From a bacterium (GTDB lineage Bacteria > Spirochaetota > UBA4802 > UBA5550): 54,587 bases of DNA. Location: the NCBI GenBank assembly GCA_024224995.1, contig JAAENB010001112.1:1-54587 (forward strand), given 5' to 3'. The notes beneath the pieces were generated by a model. It saw nothing but the letters and a program-made list of their open reading frames with translations, was not told where the DNA came from and searched no databases. Numbering within the stretch: position 1 is the stretch's first letter; every line of letters starts with the position of its first letter. Both the position numbers and the translations under genes were made by a program. This document shows positions 36,052 through 47,771 of this stretch, piece by piece.

Positions 36052-39000
36052 TTACTCCTCTGATTCTATTTCTACCGGTACAGACTCTTCTTTAGTTTCC
36101 ACAACAGTTTCCACAACAGCTTCCACAACAGCTTCCACTATTTTTTCCGCACCAGCTTCAACCGGCTCCTGGGCATCAACACTTACTGCGGGAGCTTCTT
36201 CCTGTACCCCTTCGAGATCTCCGGGATCATCTTCAAAAACCTCAACACGGCGATAGTCCTGCAATCCTGTTCCCGCCGGGATCAAATGTCCAATAATAAC
36301 ATTCTCTTTCAGTCCTCTTAGATGGTCTACCTTACCTTTAATCGCAGCATCCGTTAATACCCGTGTTGTTTCCTGGAAAGAAGCTGCCGAAATAAAAGAT
36401 TCCGTATTAAGCGCCGCTTTTGTGATACCCATAAGTACGGGAATCGCCGTTGCAGGCTTTCCTCCTTCCTGAAGAACTCTATCATTCTCTTTGATAAAAT
36501 CAAATTTATCAACGATTTGCTCAATTACAAAGAGAGAATCTCCGGGATCGGTTGCTTTAACTTTTCTAAGCATTTGCCGCACAATGGTTTCAATATGTTT
36601 ATCGTTTATAGCAACACCCTGCAATCGATAAACTTCCTGTATTTCGTTAACAAGAAACTTTTGCAGTTCCCGCGGCCCTTTGATTTTCAAGATCTCATGC
36701 GGATCAACCGGTCCGTCATCGATCTTTTCTCCTTTCGCTATATAGTCACCGTCCTGAACCCGCAAGAACTTTGTTACGGGAATTGCGTAATCCTTTTCAA
36801 CCCCATCATCACCTTTTACAATGATCTTTCTCTTGTTCTTAACGGTATCACCAATACTTACTGTTCCGTCAAAAGCGGAAAGCGTTGCCGCATCTTTTGG
36901 CACACGAGCTTCAAAAAGCTCGGCAACTCTCGGCAAACCACCGGTAATATCTTTGGTTTTAGCAGCTCCTCGCGGCATTTTCGCAAGAATAGTTCCCGCG
37001 TTAATTTCATCTCCGCTGTTGACCATCAGGTGAGCCCCTTTTGGCAGTAAATACGTAATGGGGTCTCCGCTTGCTCCATGGATATTCATTCTTGGCTGCA
37101 ATTTTTCTGTCTTATATTCAACAATGATCCGTTTTGTAACACTTGACTGAGGATCAATTTCTTCCCGCAAACTCTTATTCAATTCTATATCAACAAACTC
37201 TATCTTTCCTGAAATTTCCGTTAAGATAGGCTCAAACCAGGGATCAAATTCAGCCAGAATATCTTTTCTTTCATAAGATTTTCCCAGTTTTGCGATAATT
37301 TCCGTTCCCACGTTAATAGGAATAGAATGAGGCTCTCCAAGAAGATAGATCTTATTTTTCTCTATCTTTACAAAACCGGCACTTTTGGCTATTATATCAT
37401 TCCCCTCCTTATCTTTCGCAAGAACCATACCCGAATAAACTTTCTCCTCCTCATTGATAACAATGTCCTCTTTTCCGGAAAGTGACACTTCAGCAACAAT
37501 TCTCTGAACGATAAGATATCCCCTTCGTACGGATATAGTCTTACCCTCCTCGGTTTGAATAGTTTTCGAGGTCAGTTCTTTTACATATGTAGGGTAGCTG
37601 AACTTAATTTCACTCTCTTCAACAGAACGTGAAGCAATTCCACCAATATGAAAGGTTCTCATGGTTAACTGGGTACCCGGCTGTCCAATTGACTGAGCTG
37701 CGATAATCCCCACAGCCTCTCCAAGTTCCGCAGACCGGGCGGTTGCAAGATTTCTGCCATAACACTGGGCACATACTCCATGAGTTGCCTCACAGGTCAA
37801 TACAGACCTGATCTCCAATGTATCGATATCAAGTTGATCTATCAATTCAGCTATCTCTTCAGTAACTTCATCATCACCTTTACAGAGCAATTCTCCTGTT
37901 ACCGGGTGGATCAGGTCATACAGCAGCGTCCGGCCAATAGCCCTCGCTCCTAATGATTCAATAACATCATCACCTTCTTTTATTGAATAAATATCAATCC
38001 CAACTGTTGTTCCGCAATCGTCCATTGAAATAACAACATCCTGGGCAATATCAACTAATCGCCGTGTCAGGTACCCGGCATCAGCAGTTTTCAGAGCTGT
38101 GTCGGCCAGTCCTTTTCGGGCTCCATTTGTTGAAATAAAATACTCAAGAACGGTTAACCCTTCTTTAAAATTTGCCCGGATTGGAACCTCAATTATCTCC
38201 CCGCTCGGCTTGGCCATAAGACCCCGCATTCCAGCGAGCTGTCGTATCTGCTGTTTACTACCCCGTGCTCCTGATTGAGCCATAACATAGATAGGGTTAT
38301 ATCCTGCCCGGTCGTGAGAGAGTTCATCAAACATCTTCTCTGCAATAACCTCATTGGCATTGGTCCATAAATTGATAACCCGGTTATATCTTTCTTCATC
38401 AGTAATGAAACCATTCCGGTATTCAATCTCTATTGATTCAACTTTTTTATCTTCTTCAGCAACTATTGTCTTTTTAACATCAGGAACAAGAATATCGGAC
38501 ATTGAGATAGTTGGAGCAAAATATGTTGCATAGAGATACCCTGCTTCTTTTATTTCATCAAGCATCTTTACCGTCAGGTTGGGTCCGTAACTCCGCAAGA
38601 CATTAGCGATTATTTTCGATAATCCCTTCTCTCCGATAACTTCATTAACATAAGGGTATCCTTCGGGAAGATGGCTGTTAAAGATCAACTTTCCACCGGT
38701 TGTTTCCACAAATTCATCACCCATTAAGTACTTGATCTTGCTTCTCAGTTTAATCTGGCCGTAGTCAACAGCCCGTTTTACTTCCGCTTCATCATCAAAA
38801 AATTTCCCCTCTCCTGCGCCGCCTTCGATCTCTGATGTTAAATAGTAGATCCCCAGAACGATATCCTGGGAAGGGGCGACAACGGGATGACCGTTGGCGG
38901 GAGATAAAAGGTTTCCCGATGAAAGCATTAATGTCCAGCATTCCAGCTGTGCTCGCGGAGACAGGGGTACGTGTACCGCCATCTGGTCTCCGTCAAAATC

Positions 39001-40362
39001 CGCATTATAGGCATGACATACCAGCGGGTGAAGCCTGAGAGCCTTTCCTTCTACCAGTACGGGTTCAAAAGCCTGTATCCCCAAACGGTGAAGGGTTGGC
39101 GCTCTATTTAACAGAACCGGGTGTTCCGAGATTACCTCTTCCAGAACTTCCCATACTTCTGTTTTCTCATTCTCAACCATCTTTTTGGCCGATTTTATAT
39201 TCTGAACAAATTCTTTATCGACCAGTCGTTTCATTATAAAAGGTTTAAAGAGCTCAATTGCCATCTTCTTGGGAAGACCACACTGGTGCAGATGCAGACT
39301 GGGACCAACAACAATAACCGATCGACCGGAATAGTCGACCCGTTTTCCCAGGAGATTCTGTCTGAATCGTCCTTGTTTTCCTTTAAGCATATCACTTAAA
39401 GATTTCAACGGTCTGTTCCCTTTCCCTTTTACCGCTCTCTTTCTTCTGCTGTTGTCGAAAAGAGCATCAACAGATTCCTGGAGCATCCTTTTTTCATTTC
39501 GTACAATTATCTCAGGAGCCCGCAGCATTAAAAGTCTTTTGAGCCTGTTATTCCTGTTAATTACCCTTCTGTACAGGTCATTTAAGTCGGAAGTAGCAAA
39601 ACGGCCTCCATCCAATTGAACCATTGGGCGTAGTTCGGGAGGAATTACCGGGATAACATCCAGAATCAGCCACTCCGGCTTATTACCGGACTCTTTAAAC
39701 GATTCAATAATTTCAAGGCGTTTTACCAGTTTTTTATCGATCTTTACATCTTTTGCCGCTTTATTATTAATATCAGCACGGATCTGCCTGGAAACCTCAT
39801 CAAGGTCAATACTCGCAAGCAGGTCTTTTATTGCTCCCGCTCCCATTCCGGCAACGAAAGTATCACCATACTTTTCATACAGGTTGTCAAAGGTTTCTTC
39901 ATCCAGGATATCTCCCCGTTTAATATCCTCTTCTTCCGCTTCTCCGGGATCAATAACTATATATTTTTCATAATACAAAATTGCTTTTAACGAATTAACC
40001 GTTAAATCGAGCAGTAATCCCATTCGTGAGGGTACAGAGCGATAATACCATATATGTGCTACCGGGGCTGCCAGTTCAACATGGCCCCCTCTTTCTCGTC
40101 TAACCTTATAATGGGTTACTTCAACACCACACCGGTCGCAAACAACCCCTTTGTATCGTATTGATTTAAATTTTCCACAATAACATTCCCATTCTTTAGT
40201 TGTTCCAAATGTCTTTTCACAAAAAAGACCGTCTCGTTCCGGTTTCAGTGTTCGATAATTTATTGTCTCGGGTTTCTTAACTTCGCCATAGGACCATTCT
40301 CTGATCATATCCGGTGAAGCTAACTTGATCTGGATAGAACTGAAATCGTTAAAATCCCTCAT
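36052..40362 (-). CDS. rpoC: RNA polymerase subunit beta'
   Basis: This is the catalytic large subunit of RNA polymerase, 1436 residues. The first zinc site is C60, C62, C75 and C78. The active-site magnesium motif NADFDGDQ is at 453-460. A second zinc site lies near [13 protein letters not shown]. The ATG at 40362 ([16 protein letters not shown]) fits homologues such as those of treponemes. The C-terminal 50 residues are an acidic Glu/Val/Ala-rich tail partly coded by 12-bp tandem repeats (36096-36137). It follows rpoB by 65 bases. Confidence 0.98.
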   Translation of the reverse strand: MRDFNDFSSIQIKLASPDMIREWSYGEVKKPETINYRTLKPERDGLFCEKTFGTTKEWECYCGKFKSIRYKGVVCDRCGVEVTHYKVRRERGGHVELAAPVAHIWYYRSVPSRMGLLLDLTVNSLKAILYYEKYIVIDPGEAEEEDIKRGDILDEETFDNLYEKYGDTFVAGMGAGAIKDLLASIDLDEVSRQIRADINNKAAKDVKIDKKLVKRLEIIESFKESGNKPEWLILDVIPVIPPELRPMVQLDGGRFATSDLNDLYRRVINRNNRLKRLLMLRAPEIIVRNEKRMLQESVDALFDNSRRKRAVKGKGNRPLKSLSDMLKGKQGRFRQNLLGKRVDYSGRSVIVVGPSLHLHQCGLPKKMAIELFKPFIMKRLVDKEFVQNIKSAKKMVENEKTEVWEVLEEVISEHPVLLNRAPTLHRLGIQAFEPVLVEGKALRLHPLVCHAYNADFDGDQMAVHVPLSPRAQLECWTLMLSSGNLLSPANGHPVVAPSQDIVLGIYYLTSEIEGGAGEGKFFDDEAEVKRAVDYGQIKLRSKIKYLMGDEFVETTGGKLIFNSHLPEGYPYVNEVIGEKGLSKIIANVLRSYGPNLTVKMLDEIKEAGYLYATYFAPTISMSDILVPDVKKTIVAEEDKKVESIEIEYRNGFITDEERYNRVINLWTNANEVIAEKMFDELSHDRAGYNPIYVMAQSGARGSKQQIRQLAGMRGLMAKPSGEIIEVPIRANFKEGLTVLEYFISTNGARKGLADTALKTADAGYLTRRLVDIAQDVVISMDDCGTTVGIDIYSIKEGDDVIESLGARAIGRTLLYDLIHPVTGELLCKGDDEVTEEIAELIDQLDIDTLEIRSVLTCEATHGVCAQCYGRNLATARSAELGEAVGIIAAQSIGQPGTQLTMRTFHIGGIASRSVEESEIKFSYPTYVKELTSKTIQTEEGKTISVRRGYLIVQRIVAEVSLSGKEDIVINEEEKVYSGMVLAKDKEGNDIIAKSAGFVKIEKNKIYLLGEPHSIPINVGTEIIAKLGKSYERKDILAEFDPWFEPILTEISGKIEFVDIELNKSLREEIDPQSSVTKRIIVEYKTEKLQPRMNIHGASGDPITYLLPKGAHLMVNSGDEINAGTILAKMPRGAAKTKDITGGLPRVAELFEARVPKDAATLSAFDGTVSIGDTVKNKRKIIVKGDDGVEKDYAIPVTKFLRVQDGDYIAKGEKIDDGPVDPHEILKIKGPRELQKFLVNEIQEVYRLQGVAINDKHIETIVRQMLRKVKATDPGDSLFVIEQIVDKFDFIKENDRVLQEGGKPATAIPVLMGITKAALNTESFISAASFQETTRVLTDAAIKGKVDHLRGLKENVIIGHLIPAGTGLQDYRRVEVFEDDPGDLEGVQEEAPAVSVDAQEPVEAGAEKIVEAVVEAVVETVVETKEESVPVEIESEE
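36096..36137 (-). repeat. 12-bp tandem repeat in rpoC tail
   Basis: About three and a half copies of a 12-base unit of the form (T/C)TTCCACAACAG (plus strand) encode VVET/VVEA repeats in the acidic C-terminal tail of beta'. In-frame length change is possible without affecting the catalytic part. Confidence 0.75.
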
Positions 40363-40427
40363 ATTGTTTCCCATAACCCTTTTATAATTTTATTATTTTT
40401 CCCTTTATAAAGAATGCGCAACCGGGG

Positions 40428-43400
40428 TTACACATTCTCCAGGGTATCAATTTTTATCCGTTTTTTTGATTTGCTGAACCCATCAGTCCATTCGGAAAGA
40501 CTTATCTCTACGCCATCAGCATCAAAAATCTTTACATCCAGGGCAAGTCCTCGCAATTCCTGAATTAGAACATTGAATGATTCGGGAATTCCCGGTGATG
40601 TTGTATTGATTCCTTTCACAATAGCTTCATAGATCCGGGCTCGTCCCAGCATATCATCTGACTTTACTGTTAACAGCTCCTGCAAGGTATAGGCAGCGCC
40701 ATATGCTTCCAGCGCCCATACTTCCATCTCTCCCAGTCTCTGGCCTCCAAATTGTGCTTTTCCGCCAAGTGGCTGCTGTGTAACAAGAGAATATGGTCCG
40801 GTAGACCGGGCATGGATCTTATCATCAACCATGTGAGCCAGTTTTAACATATAAACATAACCCACCATAACAGTTTGCTGAAAGGCATTACCGGTTCTTC
40901 CGTCATACAATTGCGCTTTTGAATCATTCGGCAGTCCTGCTTTATCCAGGTAATCCCGTATTTCTTCTTCTTTCGCTCCGTCAAAAATCGGTGTTTCTAT
41001 TGTAAGGTTCAGCTCTTTTGCAGCCCAGCCCAGTTCGGTTTCAAGCAATTGTCCCAGGTTCATCCGGGATGGAACCGACAAAGGATTGAGTACAATATCG
41101 ACCGGTGTTCCGTCTTCCATAAAAGGCAGGTCATAAACCGGTACAATCTTGGAAATAACACCTTTATTTCCATGACGGCCGGCCATTTTATCTCCTACGG
41201 AAATCCTTCTTTTGTCTGCTATATAAACCTTTACAAGGTCTTCTACTCCGGGAGCCAGTTCATCACCATTCTCCCTGGAAAACCGTTTTACATCAATTAC
41301 AATCCCTTCTGCTCCATTGGGTACCCGCAATGAAGTATCTCGAACTTCTCTTGCTTTTTCTCCAAATATCGAATGAAGCAGCTTATATTCCGGTGTCAGA
41401 TCCTGCTCTCCTTTTGGAGTTACTTTTCCTACCAGGATATCATCAGGATGAACCGTTGCCCCTACCCGGACTACTCCATCGGGATCAAGATCTCTAAAAG
41501 CCTTTTCACTAAGATTCGGAATATCTCTTGTTATGATCTCTCGTCCAAGTTTTGTTTCTCGTGCTTCAATCTCAAACTGTTCAATATGGACCGATGTATA
41601 CACATCTTCCTCCACCAGTCTTTCCGAAATTAAAATCGCGTCCTCAAAATTATATCCCATCCAGGGCATAAACGCAACAAGGATATTTTTCCCCAGTGCC
41701 AGTCTTCCATTATCGATTGCCGGGCCATCGCAGATGAGATCCCCTGCTTTGATTTTCTGTCCTTTCTGAACAACCGGTTTCTGGTTAAAACAGGTCCCCT
41801 GGTTTGTCCGCTTAAACTTTTGCAGCAAATAGTCATCAACTTCACCGGTACTGGTCTTAATACTGATATTAAGTCCGTCAACATAGGTTACCTCTCCGGC
41901 GTGCTTTGCCGAGAGCAACACTCCCGAATCCCGCGCTGCGTGTTTCTCCACGCCTGTACCCACAAGCGGAGCCTCTTCAATCAAAAGCGGGACTGCCTGA
42001 CGCTGCATGTTAGACCCCATAAGAGCCCGGTTCGCGTCATCATGCTCCAGGAATGGAATTAAACCTGTTGCTACAGAAAAAACCTGGTTTGGTGATACGT
42101 CCATATACTGTATCTCTGTGGGTTTTTTAATCGGAAAATTTCCCCGGTTCCGGCAGGGAATCATGCTTCGTATAAAATTCCCGTCATCATCAAGCAGGGC
42201 ATTTGCCTGGGCAACAAAATACCGGTCTTCTATATCTGCCGTAAGATATTCAATCTTATCGGTAACTTTCCCATTCTCGACATAACGATAAGGGGTTTCC
42301 AAAAATCCATATTCATTAATCCGGCCATAGGTACTGAGCGATACAATAAGACCAATATTCGGTCCTTCAGGTGTCTCAATAGGACACATTCTTCCATAAT
42401 GAGAGGGGTGTACATCCCGCACCTCAAAACCGGCTCTCTCCCGTGACAGTCCACCAGGTCCCAGAGCATTAAGACGTCTTTTATGGGTCAATTCAGCAAG
42501 CGGGTTTGTTTGATCCATAAACTGCGACAACTGACTCGATCCAAAAAACTCATTAATAACAGCAGTAATCGGTTTGATACTAATCAGGGCCTGGGGGGTT
42601 ATTACATCAAGATCCTGAATTGTCATTCTCTCTTTAATAACCCGTTCCATTCGCTGGAATCCAACCTTTACCTGGTTCATGATCAACTCTCCAACAGATC
42701 GTATCCGCCTGTTTCCGAGATGGTCTATATCATCCACAATGGTTTGCACCCTGCTGGTGATCTTTTTTCCTTCTTTATCTTCTAATTCAACATCATACCC
42801 ATCTGCTTCCGCGATAAGATGTAATATATATTTTACTGTTGATATTATATCTTCATTGGTCAATGTTGATGCTTTTTCGTTTTGCAGACCGAATTTGGAG
42901 CTAATCTTATACCGCCCCACTCCTCCCAGGGTATAGGTTCTGGGATTAAAAAAGAGCCTGTGTAATTCGGTCTTCGCGTTATCAAGATTTGTTGGTTCAC
43001 CCGGCCGCATAATAGCATGAATTGTCAATATCGCTATTTCCGAGTTCGAAAACTCATGATCGGGATCAATTCTCAAATTCTTCTTTATAAAATCAACCTC
43101 AAGCTCCATGGTTGAACTTAAAAATGAATCTTCTTTATTGTTAGGGAAATCAATACACTCAACTTCCTTTATTTTTTCTTCTTTTAACCGGTCAATTACA
43201 TCAATATTTATTCTTTCACCAACTTCAATAACCACTTCACCGGTCTCTTTACTGAAGACGTCTTTCGCTATTCTTTTTCCGTTTAATTTTTCAAAATCTT
43301 CTTCTTTCTTGAGCTTATAAATGGAAGTTTCATAGAACAGTTTCACCACTTCTTCATTTGCTTCAAATCCGAGAGCCTTTATAAGAAGAGTTACGGGAAA

Positions 43401-43961
43401 CTTTTTCTTCCTGTCGATCCTGGCTATAATATGGCCCTTATTGTCGGTCTCAAACTCCAGCCATGATCCTCTGTCCGGAATAACCCGTGAGCTGTAAATC
43501 CTGTCGACCTCATTAAAGAAAAAGAATATACCCGGCGACCGGTGCAGCTGGTTAACAACTACCCGTTCCGCTCCATTAATAACAAAAGTTCCTCGAGAAG
43601 TCATCAACGGCATATCACCCATATATACAGTCTGCTCCCGCACCTCCATACTATCCTTTCGGATCAACCGTATGGTGGCCTTTAAAGGAGCCGCAAAAGT
43701 AACATCACGTTCTTTACATTCAAATTCGGAATACTTTGGGTCGCCGATCTCATAATTGATGAATTCCAGCACTACATCCTCGTGAGGACTTTCTATTGGG
43801 AAAATTTCTTCAAAAACTGCCTGAAGTCCCTGCAATTTCTTCTTCTTAACTATTGCCTGCAGGAACCAATCATATGACTTCAACTGGATCTCAATTAAAT
43901 TTGGCAGGTCTATACTTGATCTGATCTTACCAAAATTGACAACTTTTTTTTGTTCTTGCAT
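40428..43961 (-). CDS. rpoB: RNA polymerase subunit beta
   Basis: Beta is the second catalytic subunit, here 1177 residues, shorter than the E. coli protein (1342) because lineage insertions are absent. The rifampicin pocket is [33 protein letters not shown] (positions about 472-504; core HKRRLNAL). Asn498, coded at 42468-42470, corresponds to E. coli Ser531, the Asn seen in spirochaetes and associated with rifampicin resistance. The equivalents of Asp516 and His526 are unchanged. It is separated from rplL by a structured gap. Confidence 0.98.
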   Translation of the reverse strand: MQEQKKVVNFGKIRSSIDLPNLIEIQLKSYDWFLQAIVKKKKLQGLQAVFEEIFPIESPHEDVVLEFINYEIGDPKYSEFECKERDVTFAAPLKATIRLIRKDSMEVREQTVYMGDMPLMTSRGTFVINGAERVVVNQLHRSPGIFFFFNEVDRIYSSRVIPDRGSWLEFETDNKGHIIARIDRKKKFPVTLLIKALGFEANEEVVKLFYETSIYKLKKEEDFEKLNGKRIAKDVFSKETGEVVIEVGERINIDVIDRLKEEKIKEVECIDFPNNKEDSFLSSTMELEVDFIKKNLRIDPDHEFSNSEIAILTIHAIMRPGEPTNLDNAKTELHRLFFNPRTYTLGGVGRYKISSKFGLQNEKASTLTNEDIISTVKYILHLIAEADGYDVELEDKEGKKITSRVQTIVDDIDHLGNRRIRSVGELIMNQVKVGFQRMERVIKERMTIQDLDVITPQALISIKPITAVINEFFGSSQLSQFMDQTNPLAELTHKRRLNALGPGGLSRERAGFEVRDVHPSHYGRMCPIETPEGPNIGLIVSLSTYGRINEYGFLETPYRYVENGKVTDKIEYLTADIEDRYFVAQANALLDDDGNFIRSMIPCRNRGNFPIKKPTEIQYMDVSPNQVFSVATGLIPFLEHDDANRALMGSNMQRQAVPLLIEEAPLVGTGVEKHAARDSGVLLSAKHAGEVTYVDGLNISIKTSTGEVDDYLLQKFKRTNQGTCFNQKPVVQKGQKIKAGDLICDGPAIDNGRLALGKNILVAFMPWMGYNFEDAILISERLVEEDVYTSVHIEQFEIEARETKLGREIITRDIPNLSEKAFRDLDPDGVVRVGATVHPDDILVGKVTPKGEQDLTPEYKLLHSIFGEKAREVRDTSLRVPNGAEGIVIDVKRFSRENGDELAPGVEDLVKVYIADKRRISVGDKMAGRHGNKGVISKIVPVYDLPFMEDGTPVDIVLNPLSVPSRMNLGQLLETELGWAAKELNLTIETPIFDGAKEEEIRDYLDKAGLPNDSKAQLYDGRTGNAFQQTVMVGYVYMLKLAHMVDDKIHARSTGPYSLVTQQPLGGKAQFGGQRLGEMEVWALEAYGAAYTLQELLTVKSDDMLGRARIYEAIVKGINTTSPGIPESFNVLIQELRGLALDVKIFDADGVEISLSEWTDGFSKSKKRIKIDTLENV

Positions 43962-44218
43962 AGAGTCCCAAACCTTTAATTAAATTATCTTAATTACATC
44001 GTTTTTTGCAGACGGTAATTTGTAAAAAAACCGCTTCTTTTACTTTACTTGCACTCTTTTTTACAAAAATTCCCGCCTGTAAAAAACCGTCTCTACCGAT
44101 TGTCTTTTACAAACACAAATAGGTTTGATCTATATCTAGATCAAACCTACTCGTTATTATCCCGGAAGGATAAATAATCGGATAAAAATCCTTTTTTGAT
44201 TTCCGATCAAAAATAGTA
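43962..44218 (-). promoter_or_regulatory. rplL-rpoB intergenic attenuator-like region
   Basis: Hairpins are visible at about 44178-44210 (imperfect, right after the rplL stop), at 44120-44149 (perfect 13-bp stem, four-base loop) and at about 44003-44080 (imperfect, with repeated TTTTTTACAAA words). A partial terminator between rplL and rpoB is well known in E. coli, and this gap is a good candidate for the same function. Confidence 0.6.
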
Positions 44219-44596
44219 CTATTTTATCTCGATAGTAGCGCCAACAGACTCAAGCTTTTGCTTAAGTTCTTCAGCTTCTTCTTTTGCCACTTTCTCTTTT
44301 ACAGGTTTGCCGCCGGCTTCAACCAGCTCTTTCGCTTCTTTAAGTCCAAGACCGGTAATTGCCCGGACTTCCTTAATAACTGCTACTTTGGAATCGCCAA
44401 AACCGTTAAGAATTACATCAAACTCAGTCTGCTCTTCCGCTGCAGCTGCTTCTCCTGGTGCTGCTGCTGCAACTGCTACCGGTGCTGCTGCTGAGATTCC
44501 AAATTTTTCTTCCATTGCCTTAACTACTTCCGCTGCCTCAACAAGTGTGAGACTGCCAATAGCTTCCAGCAGTTCGTCTACAGAAAGTTTAGCCAT
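44219..44596 (-). CDS. rplL: 50S ribosomal protein L7/L12
   Basis: L7/L12 is the stalk protein that recruits translation GTPases. The 125-residue protein has the N-terminal dimer helix, an alanine-rich hinge ([20 protein letters not shown]) and the C-terminal factor-binding domain ([20 protein letters not shown]). It is flanked on both sides by hairpin-containing gaps. Confidence 0.98.
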   Translation of the reverse strand: MAKLSVDELLEAIGSLTLVEAAEVVKAMEEKFGISAAAPVAVAAAAPGEAAAAEEQTEFDVILNGFGDSKVAVIKEVRAITGLGLKEAKELVEAGGKPVKEKVAKEEAEELKQKLESVGATIEIK

Positions 44597-44727
44597 TGTA
44601 TGCTCCTTTATACTTAGTGAATTTCTTCAAGTTAATATGGTCAGTGCCACAAAAACTTACAAAGGGTTCTAAGGGATTATACCGAAAACAGAAACCTTTT
44701 CCACCTTTATTTACTATTATTTAATTC

Positions 44728-44779
44728 CATAATGGTAAGATGGGGATACCCCGCCAGGTGTCCCCATCTTACCATTATG
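44728..44779 (-). promoter_or_regulatory. long stem-loop between rplJ and rplL
   Basis: Bases 44728-44746 pair perfectly with 44761-44779. Four more pairs (one G-U) extend inwards, leaving a six-base loop, for a stem of about 23. It lies midway in the 214-base gap. No long U-run follows, so RNase III-type processing or differential stability of the L12 mRNA is as likely as termination. Confidence 0.8.
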
Positions 44780-44810
44780 CTGTTATTGAACTTATCGTAC
44801 GTTTTAAGTC

Positions 44811-45329
44811 TTAACCGTTGCTTTTTTCTGCTACAGCATTGATTCCGCGGGCAAGAGATGCCATAATCTGGTTCATTCCCATGGCGATTCCCTGTGCCGG
44901 GCTGTTTATCATTTGCAAGACTTGCGAAAGAACTACTTCTTTTGAAGGTAGTCCGGCTATGTCTTTTATTTTATTTTCTTCGTATAGAACATTGTCGAGA
45001 ATTCCGGCTGAATAACTAAATTCCTTCTCCGCTGTCGCGAAATCTTTCAGCACCTTTGCGGTTTCCCCAATCTCCTCACCCATAAAGGCTACGGCAATTG
45101 GTCCCTTAAGGTGATCCGTAATATCCTGATACCCGGCCTCTTTCAGTGCCAACTTAAACAGGTTATTCTTTACAACCTTATATTCAGCATTTTTTTCACG
45201 CAAACTTCTTCGAAGCTGGCTTAACTCTCCAACCTTTACCCCAGAATAATCGGTAAGGATAAAATTAGGGCGCGCCTGCAATTTCCCTACAAGGTTTTGA
45301 ACTTCATCAACTTTATATTGCTTAACCAT
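44811..45329 (-). CDS. rplJ: 50S ribosomal protein L10
   Basis: L10 is the stalk base that binds L7/L12 dimers and 23S rRNA. It has 172 residues; the N-domain FILTDYSGVKVGELSQLRR and a C-terminal helix for L12 (NQIMASLARGINAVAEK) are visible. Its start shares one base with the rplA stop, so there is no independent leader. Confidence 0.98.
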   Translation of the reverse strand: MVKQYKVDEVQNLVGKLQARPNFILTDYSGVKVGELSQLRRSLREKNAEYKVVKNNLFKLALKEAGYQDITDHLKGPIAVAFMGEEIGETAKVLKDFATAEKEFSYSAGILDNVLYEENKIKDIAGLPSKEVVLSQVLQMINSPAQGIAMGMNQIMASLARGINAVAEKSNG

Positions 45330-46012
45330 TACTTTTCAATCCCCTTATGATTCAATTTGATTCCCGGTCCCATTGAAGTGCTTATATGCACTGACTTGAT
45401 AAAATTCCCTTTCGCATCCGAGGGCTTGTCTTTTACTATCTGGTTAAAGAAAGCTTTAACATTGTCAATTATGGCATTTTCTTCAAAGGATATTTTTCCT
45501 ACGAGGACATGGACAACACCGGTCTTATCGCATTTATAATCAATTCTTCCGCCTTTCAGCTCTTTTATAACTCCTGCGACATCCAGGGTCACTGTTCCGG
45601 CTTTTGGTTTCGGCATAAGCCCTTTTCTTCCCAGAATAGGTCCAAGCTTTCCTACTTCTTTCATCATATCCGGAGTTGCTACAACTGCCTGAAAATCAAT
45701 CCAGCCGCCCTTTATCTTTTCTATTACGTCTTCAGCTCCTACGTAATCTGCTCCCGCGTCTTGAGCTTCTTTCTGCTTATCCCCTTTGCAAATAACCAGA
45801 ACCTTCTTTTCTTTCCCGGTTCCCGCAGGTAATACTGCCGAACCACGAATGTTCTGAAAACTTTTATGCACTATTTTTACGGACATATCAACAGATTCAT
45901 CATATTTGGAAAATTTCAACTCTTTCATCAAGGCAACTGCTTCTTCAATATTATACAGCTGTGACTTATCTACCCTTGCTCTTGCTTCTTTAATTTTCTT
46001 ACCACGTTTCAT
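45329..46012 (-). CDS. rplA: 50S ribosomal protein L1
   Basis: L1 forms the mobile stalk beside the E site and in E. coli is a translational repressor. The 227-residue protein has conserved GPILGRKGLMPKPKAGTVT and a typical end (KSVHISTSMGPGIKLN). Confidence 0.98.
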   Translation of the reverse strand: MKRGKKIKEARARVDKSQLYNIEEAVALMKELKFSKYDESVDMSVKIVHKSFQNIRGSAVLPAGTGKEKKVLVICKGDKQKEAQDAGADYVGAEDVIEKIKGGWIDFQAVVATPDMMKEVGKLGPILGRKGLMPKPKAGTVTLDVAGVIKELKGGRIDYKCDKTGVVHVLVGKISFEENAIIDNVKAFFNQIVKDKPSDAKGNFIKSVHISTSMGPGIKLNHKGIEK

Positions 46013-46050
46013 TTTTTAACCCCTAACAATACTTTCTAAGTGTTTTCACC

Positions 46051-46482
46051 TTAGATGTCAACTTCTACTCCCATTGAATTGGCTGTTCCTGCTATAATAT
46101 TTACAGCAGCATCAATATCATTCGCATTCAAATCGGGCATCTTAACATTAGCAATCTCTTCCAACTGACTCCTGTTGATAGTCCCTACTTTATCCTTTTG
46201 CGGCTCTCCTGATCCCTTGTCGAGCTTTAAAGCTTTTTTGATCAAAACTGCTGCCGGAGGAGTCTTCAGAATAAACGTATATGTTCTGTCTTCATATACT
46301 GTAATAACAACAGGAATAATGGTCCCCTGCTGATCTTTTGTTTTATCATTAAACGCCTTACAAAAATCCATTATATTAAGGCCATGCTGACCCAGTGCAG
46401 GGCCTACGGGTGGTGCCGGGTTTGCCTGGCCGCCCGGGATCTGCAATTTAATCTGTACAAGAATTTTCTTTACTTTAGCCAT
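46051..46482 (-). CDS. rplK: 50S ribosomal protein L11
   Basis: L11 is part of the GTPase-associated centre. The 143-residue protein has the proline-rich N-terminal motif [20 protein letters not shown] and the RNA-binding C-domain. Confidence 0.98.
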   Translation of the reverse strand: MAKVKKILVQIKLQIPGGQANPAPPVGPALGQHGLNIMDFCKAFNDKTKDQQGTIIPVVITVYEDRTYTFILKTPPAAVLIKKALKLDKGSGEPQKDKVGTINRSQLEEIANVKMPDLNANDIDAAVNIIAGTANSMGVEVDI

Positions 46483-46554
46483 ATCCTTTCCTCAATCTTA
46501 TCTATCTGATCTATAATAACTACAGTCTGCAATCCCGTGCCATACTGCCCGGGG

Positions 46555-47094
46555 CTACATTTTTCCTACTTGCATAAAATCAAGCTCAACAGGAGTTCCC
46601 CTGCCGAAAATTTCAACTTTTACTCTCAGACGGCCCTTATCCGGATATACTTCTTCTATCATGCCGCTAAAATTGCTAAAGGGCCCTTCTATTACTTTTA
46701 CATGCTCGCCAACTGAAAAATCAAGAGCTATTGATGCTTTCTCCCGTGCTTTCTGCTCACCCATCTGGTCAAACAATGAATCAACCTCTTCCCGTGAAAG
46801 AGGCTTGGGCTTACCGGTTCCGATTGCACCAACAAAGTTCGTAACACCATTGATACTCTTTACAACGGTCCACGTCTCATCATTCATTTCCATTTCTACC
46901 AGAACATAACCGGGGAAAAACTTTTTGGTCCTTACACTCTTCTTCCCTTCCCGCATTTCCGGAACATCAACAGTTGGAATCTTAATCTGGTAGATCTGAT
47001 CCTGTAAACCCAGGGTCTCGACCTTTTTCTCCAGAGCAAGCTTTACCTTGTTCTCATGTCCGGAAAACGTATGAACGACATACCATTCTTTCAT
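46555..47094 (-). CDS. nusG: transcription elongation/antitermination factor NusG
   Basis: NusG binds beta' to promote processive transcription and links it to ribosomes and Rho. It has about 179 residues from the ATG at 47094 (MKEWYVVHTFSGHENKVK); a GTG three codons earlier is less like homologues. The NGN domain is followed by a KOW domain (VIEGPFSNFSGMIEEVYPDK). It is five bases after secE. Confidence 0.97.
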   Translation of the reverse strand: MKEWYVVHTFSGHENKVKLALEKKVETLGLQDQIYQIKIPTVDVPEMREGKKSVRTKKFFPGYVLVEMEMNDETWTVVKSINGVTNFVGAIGTGKPKPLSREEVDSLFDQMGEQKAREKASIALDFSVGEHVKVIEGPFSNFSGMIEEVYPDKGRLRVKVEIFGRGTPVELDFMQVGKM

Positions 47095-47099
47095 AACAC

Positions 47100-47303
47100 T
47101 CACTTCATCACAGTTTGAATCAACATCATCAAGGAAGAATCAACCAACCACAAAAAACCCGCGATAATTACCACGGTCACCAATACAACTATTGTATAAC
47201 TGGTAACCTCATCTCTATCGGGCCAGGTCACCTTCCGCATTTCTTCCTTGGCTTCACGTACGAACTCTATGGCTTCTTTTGCTTTGGCTTTAATATTCGC
47301 CAT
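47100..47303 (-). CDS. secE: preprotein translocase subunit SecE
   Basis: This 67-residue minimal SecE has a cytoplasmic amphipathic helix (EFVREAKEEMRKVTWPDRDE) followed by one membrane segment (YTIVVLVTVVIIAGFLWLV). It clamps SecY in the inner membrane. It lies between rpmG and nusG. Confidence 0.96.
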   Translation of the reverse strand: MANIKAKAKEAIEFVREAKEEMRKVTWPDRDEVTSYTIVVLVTVVIIAGFLWLVDSSLMMLIQTVMK

Positions 47304-47305
47304 AA

Positions 47306-47458
47306 CTATGCCTTTGTTTCTTTATGCATTAAATGTTTGTCGCAAAACTTACAGTACTTCTTAACCTGAAGTTTCCCTGTTTGATTCTTCTTATTCTTTG
47401 TTACGGAATAATTTTTCCGCTTACAACCCTGACACGCTAATAATATTACATCTCGCAT
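47306..47458 (-). CDS. rpmG: 50S ribosomal protein L33 (zinc form)
   Basis: This short gene was read directly from the minus strand. The 50-residue product begins MRDVILLACQGCKRKNYSVT and has C-x2-C pairs (CQGC, CKFC) for zinc. It ends two bases before secE begins, as in many genomes. Confidence 0.95.
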   Translation of the reverse strand: MRDVILLACQGCKRKNYSVTKNKKNQTGKLQVKKYCKFCDKHLMHKETKA

Positions 47459-47684
47459 ATTCAATTCCCATCCAAAAATAGATATTTACCAGTAGAAATG
47501 TACCGTATATGCACAAAATGAGAGGAAAGCCCTATGCCCCTCTCTCAACTCTATACAAAAATAAGCCACTTACAAAGCTAGTGCAAGCTAATATCCTGAC
47601 CTTCTCAGTCAAGCACTTTTACAAATAAAAGCGCACCTATGTATGGAGTTACTCTTCTAACCCAAACAGCGGTTTGAAAACCTG
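47459..47684. other. gap between tRNA-Thr and rpmG
   Basis: These 226 bases hold a short GAGAGG/CCTCTC hairpin (about 47520-47546) and, on the minus strand, a possible weak promoter of the form TTGCAC-N17-TATTTT. I see no further tRNA. Confidence 0.4.
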
Positions 47685-47757
47685 AGCCCACAATCAGAAT
47701 TGAACTGATGACCTTTTGCTTACCATGCAAATGCTCTACCGACTGAGCTATGTGGGC
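47685..47757 (-). tRNA. tRNA-Thr (anticodon GGT)
   Basis: The minus strand folds into a complete 73-base cloverleaf without an encoded CCA: acceptor stem GCCCACA/TGTGGGC, D arm with GCTCAGTCGGTAGAGC, anticodon stem TTTGC/GCAAA around loop ATGGTAA (anticodon GGT), and a T arm with TTCAATTC. A tRNA-Thr(GGT) upstream of the secE-nusG region is also seen in E. coli (thrT). Confidence 0.95.
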
Positions 47758-47771
47758 AAATGGAGAAGTAA

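Noticed and set aside
36517..37050. 177-codon plus-strand frame
   Set aside because: Antisense shadow of rpoC.
47459..47684. Second tRNA upstream of rpmG
   Set aside because: I looked for cloverleaf arms on both strands and found no paired acceptor and T-arm.
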